A DNA stretch of 64,000 nucleotides from Dipteris shenzhenensis. Lineage: Eukaryota; Polypodiophyta; Polypodiopsida; Gleicheniales. The translations under genes were made by a program, and so were the position numbers. The stretch's first letter is position 1. The number at the start of each line of letters is the position of its first letter. The stretch lies in assembly GCA_047967505.1 (NCBI GenBank), contig CM106539.1, one strand, 5' to 3'. The notes beneath the pieces were generated by a model that saw only the letters and a list, made by a program, of their open reading frames with translations, did not search any database and had not been told where the DNA came from. This document shows, piece after piece, positions 37,701 to 43,700 of this stretch.

Positions 37701-40700
37701 CTCTCTAGCTTCAACAAGCCCCATCTCCCTAGATGGATCTAGATGCCACATGTCATCATTATAGGGCCTTACTAATGCAACATTTCACCCCTCTCTTGGG
37801 ATGCTTTAGTTTCCTTTGCCCCTAGGCACATTTATTGCACTAGACCCTTAGCCTTAGATCCACCTAGTCTGGTGCTATCAACCCTCACCTAGGACCTTGA
37901 CATTAATCCCCTCCCGATCATTTACATGAAGCGCAAACAAATAATTACAAACATAGATCCTTTAAGAAAAATGTCGACTGATTCTTCCGAGGTCATGCTA
38001 CCTTGGCCAGAGCGTAACAGAAGTGGTCGACACTTGGTTGCACAATTGGCAGGTACACTTCCAATTCCATCCCTACTCAAATGATAAGAAGATCCAATTT
38101 GTAGTAGGATATCTTTCAGGCAAAGCGCTTCTTTGGTGGAAAGAACTACAGCCGAAGCCCACCAACTGGAGCAAGTTTGAAGAAGCTTTCAAGAAAGACT
38201 TCGTGAAGAAAGAGGAGGATTATGATATTGTAGGGAAGTTCAAAACCCTCGATATGTCCAAGTAGAACTTGACCTTTGAAGTTTATTACCATAATTTTTG
38301 AGATTTGCAAGCCATAACTACAAAGGTGGACCCTGTGACTTTATTGGGATTCTTTCTGGATGGATTGCCAGATTCCTATAAACTCCAGATCAAGAACAAC
38401 AAATGCACCACTTTGCAAGAGGCCATGAATTATGCTGTAGCGGGAGATAGACTATCCTCACTGTGAACTGGGCATGTGCATGAATCTGCTGAGTTGAGAT
38501 ATTGCATACTGTAAGTCAAGTCTGGTGTGACATAAATAAATAAGGCATCCAACAGCCTGCTGATAAAGAGTGATATCACATTGTGGGCTCCCATCATGAG
38601 CTGAGAATTTGAAGCCAGGGTCCACTGGAGTAGAGATTGGCTTGCAATCCTCGAATTGAAAACGATCAAGGAGCTGTCCAATATACTTGGACTGTGACAT
38701 CATGATACCCCCCTCAACATGAGCAAAGTGAATGCCCAAATGATAGTGGAGCTGTCCCATGTCCCTTGAAAGCTGCAATATGCTGAGTATCTGGGCCCAT
38801 GATAAGCATATCATCCACATATAAAATCAGCACTAAAAAATCAGATCCACTCCCACGGACATAAAGAGTGGGTTTTGTGGGGCTATTCAGAAAACCAAGA
38901 GATAGAGTGTGCATGAATTTTGGTATACCATGCCCTGGGTGCCTGCTTCAAACCATAAAGGGCTTTTCTAAGCCGGCATACCTTGTTTTCAGAATTAACA
39001 ACCTCAAAGCTAGGAGGTTGTGTGACATAGACTTCTTCCTACAGATCCCCATGAAGAAAAGCAGTCTTGATGTCAAGTTGGTGCACTTGCCAATGATGAT
39101 GGGTTGCAATGGCAATGACACATCTAATGGTAGTAATCCTGGATGTGGGAGCAAATGTCTCCTCAAAGTCAATGCCTTGTTGTTGGGCATACCCTTTGGC
39201 AGCAAGACGGGCTTTGTATCGATCTCCTTTTTAATTTGTAGACCCACCGGGTACCAGTGGCATGCTTGCCGGGAGGGAGATCTACTAATTCCCATGTGTC
39301 ATTTTTAGCAATGGATTGTAACTCATCTTTCATTGCATCCATCCACTCTTTGCTGTCAAAAGCATCTTTATGGCACAAATGCTCTTCATTGCAAGCTGTA
39401 GCAAGGAGTGCAAACTCAAGAAAGTGACCATGCATCTGTCTATTCCCTGATCTTGTCCAGGCAGCAAAAGGCTGATCTTGTTTGCTGTCCCTCAATGTAT
39501 CAAGAAGCCATCTGGGAACCTGCCTTTGCTGTCTATTTACAGCTCTTTCTTCAATTACTGCATCATGAATAGTGGGATCATTTTGTGCTGGAAGAGAAAC
39601 CTGCAAATCAGCATGACCTGCAGGAGGCTCATGTTGCTGGTCAAAGTCCTCTTCTGATGATGGTAGAGGTAACTAAGATTCAAAGGCATAACCAAGATTC
39701 AAAGGCATCAAACATGTCAACATCTGGCTTAGCTTTGCAGTCCACAAGAGGAGAAGCTGAATGTTCAGCAAAGATTACATCTCTATTGACAATAATCTTC
39801 CCAGTATTTGGTTGATATAACCGATACCCTCTGCTCTCCTGGCTGTAACCAATAAATATGCATTTGATTGCCTTGTCATCAAGCTTATGTCTCAACTGAG
39901 ATGGTACATGAACATATGCAAGAGACCCAAAAACTCTCATGTGTGAAAGTGAAGGCTTCCTGCCTTTCCATGCTTCATAAGGTGTAACAGTCTTCAATGC
40001 TTGTGTAGGTGATCTATTCAGCACATAGTTGGCACACTTCACTGCATCAAGCCAAAATTTATTGGGCAAAGACTTGGCCTTAAGCATGCATCTGGCCATC
40101 TCCATTGTGGACCCGTTTTTCCTTTCGGAAACAAGATTTTGCTGAGGAGTGTAAGGAGTAGTGCATGAGTGAACAATGCCTCGTGAAGACAGAAATGCAA
40201 CAAACTCCTTTGACATATACTTCCCCCCCCTATCTGTGTTGAGAGTGACAAGCTTGCATCCTGATTCATTCTCAACCATATTCAGCCACCTCGGAAAGCA
40301 TGAGAAAACTTCAGATTTGGCTTTTAAAGGATATACCCAGTAATATCTTGTGAAATTATCAATGAGAGTCATAAAATATTTGTACCCCCCAATGGCATTT
40401 GTCCTCATTGGGCCACAGACATCATTGTGTACTAGCTGCAATTTCCTTTGTGAGAGTTTTGGACAATTCTTTTGAAAAACCGATGCATCTTACCCAAAAG
40501 ACAACCCTCACACACATGTTTGGAAACTGTGTGAGTTTGAGGTACATCATTTGCCATCTGTTGTGAATGTAGCTTTGCAAGAGCTCTATAATTGAGATGA
40601 TCCATTCTCTCATGCCAAAGATGAGTGGTGAATGTAGCTTTGCAAGAGCTCTATAATTGAGATGATCCATTCTCTCATGCCAAAGATGAGTTTCAGCAAG

Positions 40701-43700
40701 CTGTGAATCTGAAATAGCAAATGCTTCAATAGAAATTGCAGCTGAGTGATGATCAAGGTCATAAAACCCCTTTTGCAAAGTGCCAGTGAGAATATGGCAT
40801 TGTCATCACGAAGATCATAAACTAGGCATCTGTAGCCATCAAAAATCACTCTGAAACCTGAAGTGGCAATTGCTAAAATTGAAATCAAGTTGACTTCAAT
40901 TCGAGGCACAAAAAGAACATTTGTCAAAGTGACAGGATGGTTTGAAATGGATGTGAGCTGCACATCTCCAATTCCTTTTACAGCATATGAAGCATTGTTA
41001 GCACATGTGATAGTCCCTCCTTGAGGTGCATCTGCTAAAGAATGAAACAACTGTGTGCAAGATGTGACGTGCTTGGAGGCACCGCTATCAAAATACCAAG
41101 ATTGAGCGTCGTTAGCAGTAAAAAGTGCATCAGCTTTGGAGGGATCAAATGAGCAATGGACAGCCCATGCCCAATCATCTTGAAGAGCATGTGCATGTGA
41201 AGCATCTGCTGGCTCATGGGATTCAATAGCATGTGAGGCATTAGGTGTCAATCCTGCTTTCTTTTTCTCCGAAGCAATGCGCTTCCTGCATTTTGAAATG
41301 TCATGTCCAAGCTTGCGACAATAGTTGCATCTTTTCTTCTTTGACTTATTTGCTGTATTTTTAGATGCATGGGAGGAATTACAGCTGCTATGCGCAGATT
41401 TAGGCTTGCCCATAGGCTTGGAAGCCTTGCCTCTTCCTGTCTGCTGTGAAGCAAATGCATGATCAAGAATAATGGCTTGTCTATTAGCTCGACTTTGCTC
41501 TTTTTGCAAAAGCAAAGTAACTAGCTGATCAAAAGAATAGTGGTCTGGATTACCCATGGCCACTAATCGAAGGGTTGTAGCAAACCCTTGATATGTATCT
41601 GGCAATCCATTGAATGTGGTAGTCACAAGCTGAGAATTTGGCACCACCTCATCAATGTTGGCAAGTTGTTCCCTTTGTCAGGTATGCATCCATAGAATCA
41701 CCTTCATTCATATTGACTTCCTGTATTGCCTTCTCAAATATGCAGCAGGTGCCTCATTGCGAATCTGATAGAGAGAAGCCAATTTGTCCCAAGCATCCTT
41801 TGCTGTCCTGCAAGACCGGATGTGTGGAATAATGATTCTCTTGCATGATAAAGCAATACATGAATGTGCATTTGCATCTCATTCCATCTTGACTGTTCCC
41901 GAGTTGGAAGAGCAGTAGCAAGAGTGCTAGAAGATGAGGCATCGGGAGGAGTACCCTCTGCAGAGGGACGAGCAGTAGAGGCAACCACTGTAGCATTGGC
42001 TAGCCTCAGATCAACCCGAGAAACAATATTCCACAAATGCTTTGCAACAAGAATATGTTTCATGAGATAAGACCACATTGGATAGTTGGTGCCATCCAAC
42101 TTATCATCTTCATGAAGAACGCCAAATAGATCTTGATTGTTCCCAGCCATCACAAATGTGATACCCTGAAAGAGACCTGAAAACCCAAAAGCCTCAAGGC
42201 TATCACTGCAAAGAGCTGGCTGTCCAAAAAAAAAAAGACAGCAAATATCTGCGAATTTCCGACCCAAATCAAAGGGCAAATGCATATCCGACCCAAATGT
42301 GACTGTGGCAGGCAATGTTCACTGCAAAAACAGCAAATCTGGCAAAAGCCCCAAATTTAATGAGGGCAAATAGGCCAAATAGAGGGCAAATGCAGAAAAG
42401 CCCCAAATTTAATGAGGGCAAATAGGCCAAGAAGAGGGCAAATGCAAAAAAGCCCCAAATTTTGCTTAGATTTTTGCAAAAGTGACCCAATGTATGATAA
42501 TCTGACTCAATGTCCTTCAGAAAAGACTCAATGTGTGAAAACCTGACTCAATGTGACTCAATGTCTTGCAAAAGTGACTCGATGTCCTGCAATCTAACCC
42601 AAATGTATTGTCCCAGAGTATGGACCTCAAAATGTAGGCTTTCCAAACAAATATTGGAACAAGTACTGTGCATGTACAATGTACGGTGTAGGTACGGAAC
42701 AGATGTACGGAACATTACGAATGCCAGTACGGAATCCAAAGTACGGATGTACGGAAGAAAGTATGAGCCAAGTACGTTGTATGAAAGCTATACTTTGAGT
42801 AGGTACGCTGTACAAAAATTGTATGGAGCAGGTGTGCTGTACGGAACCCAGTGTACAGATAACGAAAATGTACGACAGTTGTACGGTAGTCTGGTACGTG
42901 TACACGTGACTGTACGGAGGCGCAAGTACGGGATACAGCTTACGGCTGTACGGAGTGTACGGCACCAGTAACAAGACCTTTTGTACGGAAGGTGTACGGC
43001 TGTACAACACGTAGGTATGGATCTATACAGTTGCTCAGGTACGGAGCTGTACGATGCAAATACGGAGCAAGTACGCTCCCACTTGTAGGTACGGCGATGC
43101 AGGTATAGAATGCAATACGAAACAAGTACTAGATCTTTCGTACACCTATACGGAGAGATGTACCACACAGTACGGAGGTACGTCCTGTGTGCAAGCTGAG
43201 TACATCAATCGTACAATCGTACGGAATGTACGGAAAGGAGTGCAGGGAGAAATGAAGGTCCGGGGTAGGAAGACGAGTCAAATCTAGTTCTGATACCATT
43301 GTAGGATCGATAGGCAAAAGAGAGAATACAAAGAGTCGATGATAATCAGCCGTGACGTCAACTAGTGTAGTGAAAAAGAGAGAGTACAAAGTACTTGTGC
43401 CTAGACCTAGGACTAAGTGTCCTAGGTGTCACATAGGACTAAGTGTCCTATGTGGCCTAAAAGGCACTAACACTATAAGTGCCTATATTTATGCCTAGAA
43501 GGCACATACCATGGCCTATAGGGCGTCACTAGAACTACCAGAAGATGGCCTACAGTTTTCAGACTTTCTTTTGAACTCAGGAGTGAGGGGAGTATCTCAT
43601 GTTCCCGGATTGTATCTGATGTGTGCTTAGGTGCACTGGACTAGCTTTGATAGCTTGGGGAGGCTAGTGGCTAGGCAGGTGATTCTTAGGTTGGGTTGTA

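Larger units (their letters stand above)
29966..38019 (-). mobile_element. Complete Ty3/gypsy chromovirus, 8.05 kb, GAAGT target duplication
   Basis: The LTRs are 29966-30422 (3') and 37564-38019 (5'), with a primer site at 37549-37561 and perfect 5-bp duplications GAAGT at 29961-29965 and 38020-38024. Domain order on the minus strand is gag with zinc knuckle, protease, reverse transcriptase, RNase H, integrase, chromodomain, which defines a chromovirus. Several stops and frame breaks and a 1.2-kb insertion in the chromodomain show it is inactive. It inserted into the older + strand gag relic. Confidence 0.95.
38463..43554 (-). mobile_element. Ty1/copia element, 3' truncated
   Basis: On the minus strand the order is LTR (43300-43554), primer site, a long repeat-rich leader, gag, protease, integrase and reverse transcriptase, the copia arrangement. 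Sequence ends near 38463 at the RT/RNase H junction: RNase H, polypurine tract and 3' LTR are missing. It abuts the gag relic there, so a deletion probably removed both the copia 3' end and the rest of the gag element. Many frame breaks make it inactive. Confidence 0.92.

Noticed and set aside
42510-42971. 153-codon frame in the copia leader
   Set aside because: It arises from the TGACTCAATGT and TACGG repeats and runs antisense to the element.
42650-43245. TACGG repeats as a CRISPR-like array
   Set aside because: Motifs are 5 bases with no constant spacer, and the DNA is eukaryotic and inside a copia leader.
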